Shown: piece by piece, positions 34,156 through 43,650 of the stretch
Position numbering within the stretch: the stretch's first letter is position 1
Layout of the letters: each line of letters opens with the position of its first letter
NCBI GenBank assembly: GCA_964617665.1
Contig: CAZUAH010000037.1
Span: 1 to 48,110, forward strand
Source of the DNA: JADHUC01 sp964617665
GTDB taxonomy: Bacteria; Planctomycetota; Planctomycetia; Pirellulales; Pirellulaceae
Length of the DNA stretch: 48,110 nucleotides
Direction of reading: 5' to 3'
Made by a program: the position numbers and the translations under genes
The notes under the pieces: model-generated
What the model saw: the letters and a program-made list of their open reading frames with translations, nothing else
Told to the model about the DNA's origin: nothing
The model's database searches: none

Positions 34156-36150
34156 ATGACCGAGAATCAACCGCCGCCTGTACTCGCTGAAACCACAACT
34201 CGTTCGCGTCGGCGTCTGGGCTGCGTCTTGATCATCTCGGCCCTCATCGGTTTGCTGCTCATGGCTATTGCATTTTTTGCATTCTTCGCGATCGGCGGCG
34301 CGTCGCTGGAGATCTCCAAAGAGACAACTTACATCACGAGCCCGCTCAAGAGCGACGGAAAACAGGTCGACTACTTCGCGGCTTGGGAGCAGGAGACCTA
34401 TCCGGATGCGATCGCGACTGACCAGAACGGTTATCGGTTGATTGTCCAGCATCTTGGACCGTCGCCCGATGCCACGCCTGGCCATTTCGCCGAAGTCTGC
34501 CGGAAGCTGGGGCTCGATGCTGCGACAGTTGAGCCGGACATGAAGTTCGAGCAGCCCTTCGACTTCCTGAAGGCTCATGTTGCGAGTGCCGATTTTGATT
34601 CGGCCGTAGTGGACAAACTCACCGGCAAAGATACCGTCGAAGACGAACCTGCCGAAGAGGAGTACAGCGACGACGGAATGATGGCGGGCGATTTTGGCAG
34701 CGAAGAATACGTTGATGGTGACCCGTATGGTGAGGATTACGGGTACGGCGCTTCGTACGCACCGGACCCAATGGATGTATTGGAATCGCGCATTGGCCGT
34801 CCGTGGACGTTGGACGATCTGCCGATGATGGAGGCTTGGCTTGCGGAAAACAACCCCGCGATCGATCTTATCGGCGAAGCCGTCCGCAAGCCGGTGTTCC
34901 ATATTCCTCATGCCCGCACATCCGAAAACGATCAGCTGATCACCGTGCTGTTGCCCGACATCCAACACGTGCGAGCGTTTGCCCGCGCACTAGACGCCCG
35001 GGCCCATTACCGAATCGGCACAGGCGACATTGATGGGGCGATCGACGACATCGTATCCTGCAAGCGGCTTGGCCGTCACGTGGGTTACAACGGCATGCTT
35101 ATCGAAATGCTGGTGGGAATCGCCATTGAAGGAATCGCCGACTCGATCGGTATTGCCGGCGCACTGGACCATCCGCCGACGAAGGAGCAACTCGAGCGAC
35201 TCGTGAACGAGCTTGACGACCTTCCACCTCTTGGCGAATTCAAGAAGGCCATGCTTTTCGAGCGGTACTCGACGCTCGATATCGTCCAGTCGTTCTCCTA
35301 CGGTACCAACTCGTTATCCGACGTGCAGGTACCGGCCTGGATGATGCGAATGGGTCTCGACTGGAACCTGATCGCACGACGTATGAATGCGTATTACGAC
35401 GAAATGGAAACGGGTATTGCAGCTCCGATGCCCAAACCTCGCCGGATGGCATTTATCTCGACCCGCGCACGATCGGAATCGATGGCCGACATATTTACTG
35501 CTCTCCTGCTGCCGGCCGTAGGCGCTGCGGAGGAGGCAACGCGACGACGACAGTGTGCGGAACGGATGCACCGAGTCGCCTTGGCCATGCTGCTCTATGA
35601 GGCCGATCACGGCACGCTGCCGCCGGCGTATACGATTGATGGCGACGGCAATCGGTTGCACTCGTGGCGTGTGGCGCTGCTGCCTTACCTGAGCCAACAG
35701 ACGCTGTACGACAAAATCCGGCTAGACGAACCGTGGGACAGCGAGCACAACCGCAAGCTCCACGGCGAAGCGGTATCCTTCTACCAATGCCCCAGCGCGG
35801 AATTGTCACCGGGCAAGACGACTTACTCGGTGGTAGTCGGTGCCGACGTGCCTTTTGAAGGCGCGGACGGAAATAAACTCGCCGACTTCGGGCCCAAGAG
35901 CGGGCCCATGATCCTGGTCGTCGAATGTGCACAACCGATCTGCTGGATGGATCCAACGCAAGATATCCCTCAAGGGATCGCCGACGTCGGCGTCAACAAG
36001 GATGACGGAAACGGTGGCGAGATCGCCAGCCCTCATCCGGGCGGAGCGCTTTTCGGACTCCGCAACGGTGGCTGTGTCTTCCTTACGAGTACGATCGATA
36101 TCGAGACCTTCAAGGGTCTGCTTCGAGGTACTGTGGAAGAATTGCCGTAG
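34156..36150 (+). CDS. Membrane-anchored protein with DUF1559-type C-terminal domain
   Basis: 664 residues, ATG 34156 after AGGTAG. A single transmembrane segment follows a short basic N-terminus (RRRLGCVLIISALIGLLLMA). Residues ~60-440 are a soluble helical region with a strongly acidic, Tyr/Gly/Asp-rich insert (~175-205: EEEYSDDGMMAGDFGSEEY). From ~455 it reads CAERMHRVALAMLLYEADHG, then LPPAYTIDGDGNRLHSWRVA, LLPYLSQQTLYDKIRLDEPW and SPHPGGALFGLRNGG, the usual DUF1559 domain. Unlike typical DUF1559 proteins it lacks the N-terminal type IV pilin-like methylation site, so the domain sits at the end of a larger membrane protein. Role unknown. Confidence 0.85.
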   Translation: MTENQPPPVLAETTTRSRRRLGCVLIISALIGLLLMAIAFFAFFAIGGASLEISKETTYITSPLKSDGKQVDYFAAWEQETYPDAIATDQNGYRLIVQHLGPSPDATPGHFAEVCRKLGLDAATVEPDMKFEQPFDFLKAHVASADFDSAVVDKLTGKDTVEDEPAEEEYSDDGMMAGDFGSEEYVDGDPYGEDYGYGASYAPDPMDVLESRIGRPWTLDDLPMMEAWLAENNPAIDLIGEAVRKPVFHIPHARTSENDQLITVLLPDIQHVRAFARALDARAHYRIGTGDIDGAIDDIVSCKRLGRHVGYNGMLIEMLVGIAIEGIADSIGIAGALDHPPTKEQLERLVNELDDLPPLGEFKKAMLFERYSTLDIVQSFSYGTNSLSDVQVPAWMMRMGLDWNLIARRMNAYYDEMETGIAAPMPKPRRMAFISTRARSESMADIFTALLLPAVGAAEEATRRRQCAERMHRVALAMLLYEADHGTLPPAYTIDGDGNRLHSWRVALLPYLSQQTLYDKIRLDEPWDSEHNRKLHGEAVSFYQCPSAELSPGKTTYSVVVGADVPFEGADGNKLADFGPKSGPMILVVECAQPICWMDPTQDIPQGIADVGVNKDDGNGGEIASPHPGGALFGLRNGGCVFLTSTIDIETFKGLLRGTVEELP

Positions 36151-36319
36151 GCACCGCCCCGTAAATGTGAGCAGAACGCGATAGCATCGGGTTCGGTGGT
36201 GCGAAACGTTCAATATGCTGGGCCCGTGGCCAGCGCCATCGGCTCACAACATGACTTCTGGCATCCGCGGGACAGTGCTTAGGCCAAGGAACAAGCCTGA
36301 GTTTCCACGCAGCCGACAC

Positions 36320-37591
36320 TCAAGAGCGGATATCGTAGCAGAACAAGTTATTGTGGACTCGCAGGTACAGTCTGCCGTTGCAGATGACGGGGTGGGCCCA
36401 GATGTCTCGCCCTTCCGCGATACGAAAGCTGCCCACCGTCTCGAAGCCATCCGCGGTTGGCTTCTGCAGCGTCATCATTCCCCGCTCGGTCAAGCAGTAG
36501 AAGCGGCCGTCGGCATAGACCAATGAACCACCGTCTAACTCGGCCTTGGAATCGATCGAGCCTGTCTTGGGATCCATTGCGACCCAGCCGCGAGCTATGC
36601 CGCGATGCGAGGCGCCGTAGATTTGACAGTCAACGCATACAGTACTTCCGTGGCTTATGGTCAGCTCTTTGACCCAGGTCTTCTCGCCACGCAGCCCATC
36701 CAGGCGAACTCCAAAGATCGCTCCAAATCCGCGACTTGCGTTGGTGATTAGGATGTCGTCTTGCGCCAGAACGGGGATCGTGGTGACGGTGTTTTTGGGA
36801 TCCTCCTGCGGTACCTTCCAGCACAGTTCGCCCGTCTTGATATCCACGGCGAACGCGTACTTGGTAGCGCTGTTGATCAGCAGCGTTCGTCCGGCAGTGG
36901 TGATCAGAATCGGAGAGGCGTAGCAAGGCCTCTCGCCCTCCAGGGCCGGTGTCGTCCACACCGTGTCGCCCGTGTGCTTATTCAGCGCAACTACCAGCCC
37001 CTTCGCACCGCAGGGCGTGGCGAACACCAAGTCGCCGTGGATCAGAAGCGATTCACTGATGCCCCATGTGATGTTCTTGCCTTCGAATCGTTCCAGCACT
37101 TGGACCGCCCATATTTCCTTGCCGGTCTCTGCATCCAGACATGCCAACCGGCCATGGGCATTCATGTGATACAGCTTTCCGTGATCATAGGTACACGACG
37201 AACGAGTTCCTGGGTACGAGCGTTCCCAGGCGGCTCCGTTCTTCGTCTGCCAGCGCAGCTCGCCGTCCAACGAAAACGCACTGACTATCAGATCGCCCGC
37301 TATGTCACCTGTGATAAAGACTGTTTCGTTACCGATGATGGGCGACGAGTAACCTCGCCCAATGCCTGCCACCTTCCCCAGGAGAGCTGGACCACCCTCG
37401 GGCCAGGAAGGCAGCAAGCCGGTTTCCTCGCTGACCCCATCGCGACGCGGGCCGCGCCACTGCGACCAATCCGACATCGTCGAACGAACCAACGTGGGAA
37501 CGGATTCCTGTCCGGATGCCATCAAGGGACCAATCAGTGCAGCTACGATAAGTGAGGTTGTGACCTGGCAACGTAATCCACTTCGGTTCAT
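36320..37591 (-). CDS. Secreted PQQ-like beta-propeller protein
   Basis: 423 residues, ATG 37591 with AGGAGA upstream. Signal peptide (TTSLIVAALIGPLMASG). The mature start reads DWSQWRGPRRDGVSEETGLL, a standard opening of planctomycete PQQ propellers. Blades include CLDAETGKEIWAVQVLE, ALNKHTGDTVWTTPALEG and AVDIKTGELCWKVPQED. Exported fold, function unknown; no cytochrome or calcium-methanol-dehydrogenase signature seen. It converges with the DUF1559-type gene, with a 169-base gap that contains nothing else I can identify. A paralogue is at 1897-3228. Confidence 0.9.
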   Translation of the reverse strand: MNRSGLRCQVTTSLIVAALIGPLMASGQESVPTLVRSTMSDWSQWRGPRRDGVSEETGLLPSWPEGGPALLGKVAGIGRGYSSPIIGNETVFITGDIAGDLIVSAFSLDGELRWQTKNGAAWERSYPGTRSSCTYDHGKLYHMNAHGRLACLDAETGKEIWAVQVLERFEGKNITWGISESLLIHGDLVFATPCGAKGLVVALNKHTGDTVWTTPALEGERPCYASPILITTAGRTLLINSATKYAFAVDIKTGELCWKVPQEDPKNTVTTIPVLAQDDILITNASRGFGAIFGVRLDGLRGEKTWVKELTISHGSTVCVDCQIYGASHRGIARGWVAMDPKTGSIDSKAELDGGSLVYADGRFYCLTERGMMTLQKPTADGFETVGSFRIAEGRDIWAHPVICNGRLYLRVHNNLFCYDIRS

Positions 37592-37714
37592 TTGTGTCTC
37601 CTGAGATTTGCGAATACGCGAGATTAGCCGTGGAAGCGACTTGGGTGCCGAGGTTCACCTGCCATCACGGCACTGAATGTCGTCCGAGATTCATAATAGT
37701 GCGATCGTCGTGCA

Positions 37715-38212
37715 TCACTCTGGTTTCTTCCGAGCAGCCGGACGGGTGTGGACCTTCTTGATCTGTTCCTTTAGGTGAACGTCAAACGTTGATCGTACAT
37801 TATCAGGCAGCGCATCGCGAACTGGTTCCGGGTGTCGAAAGATCGACGGCGCTGTGTGCATGAATGCCTTCTTGCTCTTTTGTGCTTTCGTCAGCTTGGC
37901 TTTATCACCCGAAGTACGCGCATCCTGGACGGCTTTGGTGTGCGCGGTGACCTTTTCGTGATTTGCCTCGAACCACTTGCGCCATGCTGCGTGGCCTTCG
38001 TCGATGACCTTCTTGACCTCTTCCCGCTTGGCGTCGGTCAAATCCAGCGAGTCTACGATCTCTTTGACCCAGACTGCATGTACGTCCAAGGGGCCTCGCA
38101 TGTTCTTGACGTCCTTCTTTGCCACGGGCTCAGCCGCGAAGGCCGTCGCCGCGACACTTGCCGATATCATGGCACATACGAGAACGATCCGGGCGGCTTG
38201 TTGGTACAGCAT
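37715..38212 (-). CDS. Small secreted helical protein, CpxP/LTXXQ-like
   Basis: 165 residues from ATG 38212 (AAGG nine bases upstream). Two upstream in-frame ATGs (38221, 38272) are less likely. Signal peptide ends near AFA-AEP. The mature protein is charged and helical; SLDLTDAKREEVKKVIDEGH resembles the L-T-x-x-Q repeats of Spy/CpxP periplasmic chaperones, and a second helix runs KVTAHTKAVQDARTSGDKAK. A basic tail ends RPAARKKPE. Probably a periplasmic helical-hairpin protein; role unproven. Confidence 0.65.
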   Translation of the reverse strand: MLYQQAARIVLVCAMISASVAATAFAAEPVAKKDVKNMRGPLDVHAVWVKEIVDSLDLTDAKREEVKKVIDEGHAAWRKWFEANHEKVTAHTKAVQDARTSGDKAKLTKAQKSKKAFMHTAPSIFRHPEPVRDALPDNVRSTFDVHLKEQIKKVHTRPAARKKPE

Positions 38213-38482
38213 GATTGTCATCCTTTCATCGAATGTTTCCGAAGCGGCTCTGTCCGTTCTGCCAACTGACACTTTGCAGGCTGGCTAGCCGGTACGGTGA
38301 AGTCTTCCGTAAACCACACGATCTCCAGGCGGGAGGGTGATTCGATCTATACGCCACTTCCTTTGATCCTAATCCGCGTCTTCACCAGGGGCCGTGTGAT
38401 GCCGGACCCTTCTTGATGAGAATCGGCGGATGTGTTGGTAATTCCACGTCTTGTACTCGTGAGTCAGACCCCAACGCAGAAT

Positions 38483-38602
38483 TTAGGTAGGTTCCTTCTC
38501 GTTGTCCGCCGTGCGGTTGAGACCGATCGCATGAGGCGCGGACTTGACCACCGACTTGATTTCGAGTTTCTTCAGTAATTCCCAAACAGGCGAATCAAAC
38601 AT
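38483..38602 (-). CDS. Possible 39-residue ORF (or gene remnant) after the sulfatase
   Basis: Starts ATG 38602, only 14 bases after the sulfatase stop, without a clear ribosome site: MFDSPVWELLKKLEIKSVVK, then SAPHAIGLNRTADNEKEPT, TAA at 38483-38485. The composition is protein-like but I do not recognise it. The rest of 38213-38482 contains no gene I can support. A TCAGACCCC motif just beyond the stop resembles part of the intergenic motif near 41210. Confidence 0.3.
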   Translation of the reverse strand: MFDSPVWELLKKLEIKSVVKSAPHAIGLNRTADNEKEPT

Positions 38603-38616
38603 CGCTTCGTTAAGGA

Positions 38617-40143
38617 CTAGTCCGACAGCCGTGCCAATTCCGGGTACTCGTCATCTGTATCGCCGACGCGTTTCTTGAGTTGTGCCAGCTCTTTCTTGAG
38701 CCGGTTGACCGTCTCGGCATACGCGGGATCGTCGTAGACGTTTTGCATTTCGTGGGGATCTTTGCGCAAGTCGTACAGCTCCCAGTGCGGCGGGGTCGAT
38801 TGCTTCACAGCGCCTTTCGCATCCAGCGGCAATCCATAGAAGAAGATCAGTTTGTGGTCCTGCGTCCGAATGCCGTAGTGCGCCGGATTGTCGTGGTGGG
38901 CCATGTGCATCCAGTATCGATAGTAGGTGCCGGTGGGCCAATCATCCGGAACTGATTTCCCCTGCAGAATCGGCAAGAAGCTGCGGCCCTGCATTTCCTT
39001 TGGCGCAGCCACGCCCACCATCGCCAGTAGCGTAGGCGCGAAATCCACATTGTTGATCATCGCGTCGCCGGTGGTCCCTTCGCGGATCCATTTCGGATAC
39101 CTGACAATGAACGGCATGCGCAGCGACTCGTCGTACATCCAACGCTTGTCGATGTAGTCGTGTTCGCCAAGCATGAAGCCTTGGTCGGCCGTGTAGATGA
39201 TGATTGTGTTGTCCAACTGGTCGGCCTCTTCCAGATGGTTGAGCAGCCGGCCGATGTTGTCGTCCACGCCTTTGACGCTGCGCAGGAACTTCTTCAGATA
39301 TCGCTGGTATGCAACGCGCGTGTATGGTTCCGCCGGCAGTTCGGGATCGACAAACATGTGATGTCCCATGTTCCGCCGCTGGTTGCGCGGGCCCACGGAC
39401 GTGCCGTACAACGGCTTGCCGGCCGGGCCGTGGCCGCCCCGATTCCAGAGGCTATCCGGTTCCGGGATGTCAACGTCTTCATACAGCCAATCGTATCGTT
39501 CGGCGTTTTCAAAGTTATCGTGCGGCGCCTTGAAGTGGTGCATCAGGAAGAAGGGCTTGTTCTTCTGTTTGCGGCTCTTGAGCCACTTCAACGAAATGTC
39601 GGCGATGGCGTCGGAAGAGTGCTTCGAATCGTAACCGGATGCTCGCCACGTACTCTCGGGCCATGCTTCCGGCCCGCGGACGCGGAAGATTGGATTGAAG
39701 TACGAGCCTTGCCCGGGCAGGACGCAGTAATAGTCGTATGCGGCAGGTTCGTACTTCAGGTGCCACTTACCAACCATAGCCGTCTCGTAGCCGGCTTCTT
39801 TCATCAGCAACGCCAACGTCTGGCGCTCCGCCGTTAGACCGCCGTTCAGCGTTCGCACGCCGTTCGTATGGCTGTACTGCCCGGTCATGATAGTCGCACG
39901 GCTGGGTACACAGATCGAATTGGTGCAGAAGACGTTGGTCAGCCGCGCGCCTTCGCGAGCCAAGCGGTCGATGTTTGGCGTCGGGTCAAGTTCAGCCAAA
40001 CGGCCTCCGTATGCGCCGATTGCATGGGCCGCGTGATCATCGGACATGATGAACAGAACGTTGGGACGATCGTCGGCGGCCAGCAAAGCCGAAGACAAAA
40101 CGAATAGGCCTGCTGGCGCCACTATCGAGATGCGTTTACTCAT
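38617..40143 (-). CDS. Secreted sulfatase (arylsulfatase family)
   Basis: 508 residues from ATG 40143, selected by GGGAGG seven bases upstream; ATG 40158 lies before this site. Signal peptide IVAPAGLFVLSSALLA. DDRPNVLFIMSDDHAAHAIG supplies the metal-binding Asp pair (~35-36), and CVPSRATIMTGQY (~78-90) is the C-x-P-S-R formylglycine motif, so a formylglycine-generating enzyme must activate it. FFLMHHFKAPH, IIIYTADQGFMLGEH and KRWMYDESLRMPFIVRYPKW are further family segments. It removes sulfate esters, probably from sulfated polysaccharides; specificity is unknown. A terminator-like hairpin separates it from the upstream same-strand gene, so it likely has its own promoter within 40144-40220. 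Confidence 0.95.
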   Translation of the reverse strand: MSKRISIVAPAGLFVLSSALLAADDRPNVLFIMSDDHAAHAIGAYGGRLAELDPTPNIDRLAREGARLTNVFCTNSICVPSRATIMTGQYSHTNGVRTLNGGLTAERQTLALLMKEAGYETAMVGKWHLKYEPAAYDYYCVLPGQGSYFNPIFRVRGPEAWPESTWRASGYDSKHSSDAIADISLKWLKSRKQKNKPFFLMHHFKAPHDNFENAERYDWLYEDVDIPEPDSLWNRGGHGPAGKPLYGTSVGPRNQRRNMGHHMFVDPELPAEPYTRVAYQRYLKKFLRSVKGVDDNIGRLLNHLEEADQLDNTIIIYTADQGFMLGEHDYIDKRWMYDESLRMPFIVRYPKWIREGTTGDAMINNVDFAPTLLAMVGVAAPKEMQGRSFLPILQGKSVPDDWPTGTYYRYWMHMAHHDNPAHYGIRTQDHKLIFFYGLPLDAKGAVKQSTPPHWELYDLRKDPHEMQNVYDDPAYAETVNRLKKELAQLKKRVGDTDDEYPELARLSD

Positions 40144-40220
40144 TCTTCTACCTCCCAAGTCGAAGCTTCTCTGCCGACGAACGTAGCACGGCGACGAGAT
40201 ATCGACAACCGCTGGCAGCC

Positions 40221-40253
40221 AAAAGAAAAGCCGCCGGTCAAATGACCGACGGC
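40221..40253 (-). terminator. Rho-independent terminator for the gene at 40300-41010
   Basis: On the minus strand GCCGTCGGTCA-TT-TGACCGGCGGC is an 11-base stem with one mismatch and a two-base loop, directly followed by TTTTCTTTT. It lies about 45 bases after the stop of the minus-strand gene and ~80 bases before the sulfatase start. Confidence 0.85.
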
Positions 40254-40299
40254 AGCGAAGTGGTGGGTGTCTCCGACAACCCTGGGAGGTCGTTTCGTT

Positions 40300-41010
40300 C
40301 TATTGCATGGCCAGCCCGGGGATACCCCGCTGCTGCTGAGCTTCATAGGACAGCCCCGTAAGAAACGTCTTGCCTACTACGTACTCGGAAGGACTAACTG
40401 TATGGATGTTGTCTTTCAGGTTCTTCTCCATTTGCATCACGACTTGCCTAACCTGATTGCAGTTGTCGCTGCCGATGCCGCTGTTCTTCACCGTCCGTTC
40501 GTTCATCAAACGCTCTACGGCATCGCGGTCTTGGCGAAATTCAACGCCCCGCAATGCCGAGGGCCAACTGAGTATGCCGATCGACTCGTCGAACTCGTGA
40601 CCGCCGAGTCGATCAGGCGTACGCATCTTCGCGTATCGTGCGAGGTCTTCGTGCGTGGGACGTTCGCCACGTTCCTCGGCTCGCGCCTCTCGATTGAGCT
40701 TCCTCATGTCGAAGTACGTTTTGGTGGCATGTCGCGTGTTGTCGATGTAACGGCGGCGAGCTTCTTCGCCGTTGATCATGGCCAGCGAAGTGCTATAGAA
40801 GTAGTCGCCCAACGCCCGTATGAGATCGGCCCGTCCTCGCAGTAGGCCCTCTTCGTATGTGGATGCATGGTGATAGACAACCGGCGTTCCGTTGTGCATC
40901 GGGCGAATGGCATAGCCGTAGGAGCCGGAGCGATACTCGTCGGCAGCGTGAACGCCCGCGGTCACGCAGGCGGCGATGGCGACAGCGGTCAGGATGGCGG
41001 TTTTCATCAT
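40300..41010 (-). CDS. Secreted protein of unknown function
   Basis: 236 residues, ATG at 41010 (or the adjacent ATG 41007) after GAGGA. Signal peptide MMKTAILTAVAIAACVTAGV, cleavage near HA-ADE. The mature part has EGLLRGRADLIRALGDYFYS, helical and charged (EEARRRYIDNTRHATKTYFD, then MRKLNREARAEERGERPTHE), and conserved-looking ESIGILSWPSALRG. I recognise the type (small planctomycete secreted proteins with a YEEG-xx-RG-xA-x-xxRA start) but know of no function. It has its own terminator. Confidence 0.7.
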   Translation of the reverse strand: MMKTAILTAVAIAACVTAGVHAADEYRSGSYGYAIRPMHNGTPVVYHHASTYEEGLLRGRADLIRALGDYFYSTSLAMINGEEARRRYIDNTRHATKTYFDMRKLNREARAEERGERPTHEDLARYAKMRTPDRLGGHEFDESIGILSWPSALRGVEFRQDRDAVERLMNERTVKNSGIGSDNCNQVRQVVMQMEKNLKDNIHTVSPSEYVVGKTFLTGLSYEAQQQRGIPGLAMQ

Positions 41011-41472
41011 TCTGTCCTCAAGCGATTTTCCGCGTATTTGCTGGAATGTGGGATGTTCTACTTGTCAGCGGGCGGAATACTTCGTCGTGCCCACTATAGA
41101 CAGAACGCTTCCTACGCCAGCACATTGCGCTGAATTTCGCAAGAAAGCCAGACTACTTGGTGGATGCACTTAGGGTAGCGAATGGACAGAGTTTTGGCGG
41201 GGTCAGAATCTTGCACTAGGGGGGTGAGGGTCAAAATCATGTCCCGTCGGCCAGCCGACTTGCGAATCAGCTTCAAGAAGCGGGGCGGAAGGACGCATCG
41301 CATCGAGTTGATTCGACAGCCATTCGGCCTCGTGCAGGTGTCGCGGTCGGGAGACCGTCCACGCGCCGGGAGTTCCGACGCGGAGCGTACGTTCCGTGCC
41401 AGAGAACGAGTCTTCGCCCGATTAAGACGTCACAGAATAGCGTGGGGCCAAATACTGCCCCGACGCGACTCT
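41011..41472. other. 462-base intergenic region with GGGTCA-type repeats
   Basis: I see no supported gene; the open frames here lack a ribosome site and look non-coding. At 41209-41250 there are two related elements, GGGGTCAGAATCTTG and GGGTCAAAATCATG, separated by 20-odd bases, the kind of motif found next to dispersed REP-like repeats. Near the end, GGGGCCAAATACTGCCCC (41451-41468 region) forms a short hairpin close to the stop of the acetylesterase-like gene. Confidence 0.4.
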
Positions 41473-43650
41473 CTATTTTTCGCCTTCCTTGGCGGCCGTG
41501 GCTTTCAACGCGTTGAGCGATTCGCGAGTTGCTTTGAGTCGTTCGGCCAATTCGGGGTGGGAATCCCGGATCTGGCGAGCGAGCCATTCGTCGGTTTCTT
41601 CCATTTCGGCCAGGGTACGGTCGATGCGTCGCAGTTTGCTTTCGATTAGCTGCTTCTTGCTGCCCAGTTTGCCCAGGTAGAGTTCCCGTTCGTGTAGCGG
41701 CAGGTCAATTTCCATTTGACGGATCTTGCGGTCCAGCGCATGCCGTTCACCTTCCTGTTTCAAATGGTCGATGTTCTCGCGCGACCGCTGTTTGGCTTCT
41801 TCCGAATAGCTTTCACCTTCTGGCAGCGGCCATTCGTCCGTACGGAAGGTTGGCAGCGGCAGACGTTCACGTCCTACGAGGTTGCCGGTCGGCCAATTGG
41901 CCCAACCGTAGCGCACGGCCACCGGGTCGTCGATCAGGTCGCTCCAGACTTCGACGGTCCATGTGCCGTCGAGCTTCGTGTGTTTGGCCTTGGCGGGATA
42001 CCATCGTCGATCGTTGCCGGCAATGATGAATCCTTGAAACTCGGCTTTGCCTTCCCGCGGGCACGGTAGCACCTGCCAGTAGGCGTTGTCTTCGATCTGT
42101 TTCCAGCGATCGTACACAACGGGGTCGCTGTCGAAATAGAGGTAAATGCGGTCGTCACGTTTTTCCGTCCTCTGGAATTGATTCGCACGGTGGACGACTG
42201 GGGCTCCATACACCTTGGCCAGGGCCCACAGCGATGCATATTCGGCCACCGGCAGTTTTTCACCCGGGTGAATGTACGAATTGCCGGCGGGATAGGTGGC
42301 GATCATGGCCGCGCGGGGATCGTCTTTCAGCGCGCGGCGCTGAATGTCGCGGACGATCGCGTAACCTTCGGCAACCGTGGCCAATTCTGGGTCAACTCCG
42401 AACGTACCCCAACCAGGTTGGCTTATGCAGCCGAAGGGTAACTCCTCGTCGCCGAAAGCCCGGCGGAAAGAAACGGGGACCTTGGGAAACGTGGATTCGT
42501 AGCGGGTCCATCGCAGGAAGTTATTGTTTTCACCTTGATAATAAAGCACACCGCGAATGCGGAGGTTGCGGATGGGCATAACTGTGGCATTGAACAGGCC
42601 CGCCGGCGGGCTCCAGCCGCTGCGCGGATCACCCGGCTTCTTCGGCAGACGGAGCCTTGGCTCTTTTTTGCCTTCGGCCTTTGCTTGGGCGACCTTCTGC
42701 TCATGTTCGGCCTTCTTTTGCTCGCACTCCTTTTCCCATTCGGCCATGATCCGTTCAACTTGCTGGGGATCGTCCCACGTTGCTGTTTCGGCGTCGTACT
42801 CCTTGAGCACGGTGTTCATCAGTTCGTTGTTGATCGTGTCGAGCTCATCGCGCATGCACCACGTCTGCCCGAGCGTTCCGCCGCGGGCCACGTTGATGAT
42901 TCCCACTGGCACTTTCAAGTAGCGATGCAGGTACATGCCATACAGGTAGGGCACTGCCGAGAATTTCTGAGCCGATTCGGGCGAACACATCTGCCAATTG
43001 ATGTTGGACCGAACATCGGCCAACGGCTTGTACCAGGAATCGTGCCAAGCCACATAACGGAGGCCGGGAAAGTCGGCCGACGCCGCTTCGCGGCCGTTCC
43101 GGTTGAAGTTCGACCAACCCATGTTGCTCTGTCCCGCGCAGAGCCAAATTTCGCCGACCAACACGTTTTGCAGAGCGATAGCTTCGTCGCCCGTTACGGC
43201 GACAATCCAGGTGGGCAGGAAGCTGGCCTTCGCTGGCGGAAATTCGGCCGACCAGCGACCATCGGCGCCGGCCTTCGTCTCCTCGCGTTGCGTTTCCATT
43301 TTCGGCGGGTTCTTTTCGATATAACGGACGGTAACGGCGTAACTGTCATCGTCTTCGGCCGTACTGGGCGGGATTAACGGACTGGCGTCCGTGGCGAGTT
43401 CGGCGATCACCTTCTCGACTGCAGACCGCTCTTGTGTCAGGGTCACGGCAATCGTTGCGCCCGGCTTGGCCCACCCCCACACACGGATCGGCTTTTCCTG
43501 CTGGAGGACCATGTTGTCGGTAAATATGTTGGCGAAGCGAAATACCGGCGGGTCGTCCGATGCGGCCGTCGCTCCATTAGCAAGGGCGGTGGCCAAAATC
43601 GCCATCGCCATAAGGCTCAGCTTGAATGCGGACCTGCGAAGATCTGGCAT
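41473..43650 (-). CDS. Sialate O-acetylesterase-like (SASA/SGNH) protein with coiled-coil C-terminus
   Basis: 725 residues from ATG 43650 (GGAG upstream); the frame runs back to 43713 without a ribosome site. Signal peptide over ~1-30. The first domain (~38-165) is a beta sandwich (NMVLQQEKPIRVWGWAKPGA, then GRWSAEFPPAKA). GEIWLCAGQSNMGWSN (Ser ~175) is the SGNH nucleophile block, and YIHPGEKLPVAEYASLWALA holds a candidate late catalytic His. There is a charged insert (EWEKECEQKKAEHEQKVAQA). Residues ~600-725 are an unusual coiled coil (EEAKQRSRENIDHLKQEGER to AERLKATRESLNALK) not typical of the family. It probably removes acetyl groups from sugars outside the cytoplasm. Confidence 0.85.
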   Translation of the reverse strand: MPDLRRSAFKLSLMAMAILATALANGATAASDDPPVFRFANIFTDNMVLQQEKPIRVWGWAKPGATIAVTLTQERSAVEKVIAELATDASPLIPPSTAEDDDSYAVTVRYIEKNPPKMETQREETKAGADGRWSAEFPPAKASFLPTWIVAVTGDEAIALQNVLVGEIWLCAGQSNMGWSNFNRNGREAASADFPGLRYVAWHDSWYKPLADVRSNINWQMCSPESAQKFSAVPYLYGMYLHRYLKVPVGIINVARGGTLGQTWCMRDELDTINNELMNTVLKEYDAETATWDDPQQVERIMAEWEKECEQKKAEHEQKVAQAKAEGKKEPRLRLPKKPGDPRSGWSPPAGLFNATVMPIRNLRIRGVLYYQGENNNFLRWTRYESTFPKVPVSFRRAFGDEELPFGCISQPGWGTFGVDPELATVAEGYAIVRDIQRRALKDDPRAAMIATYPAGNSYIHPGEKLPVAEYASLWALAKVYGAPVVHRANQFQRTEKRDDRIYLYFDSDPVVYDRWKQIEDNAYWQVLPCPREGKAEFQGFIIAGNDRRWYPAKAKHTKLDGTWTVEVWSDLIDDPVAVRYGWANWPTGNLVGRERLPLPTFRTDEWPLPEGESYSEEAKQRSRENIDHLKQEGERHALDRKIRQMEIDLPLHERELYLGKLGSKKQLIESKLRRIDRTLAEMEETDEWLARQIRDSHPELAERLKATRESLNALKATAAKEGEK

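Noticed and set aside
41182..41649. 155-residue plus-strand open frame before the acetylesterase-like stop
   Set aside because: No ribosome site and no family resemblance, and its last third is antisense to a well-supported gene.
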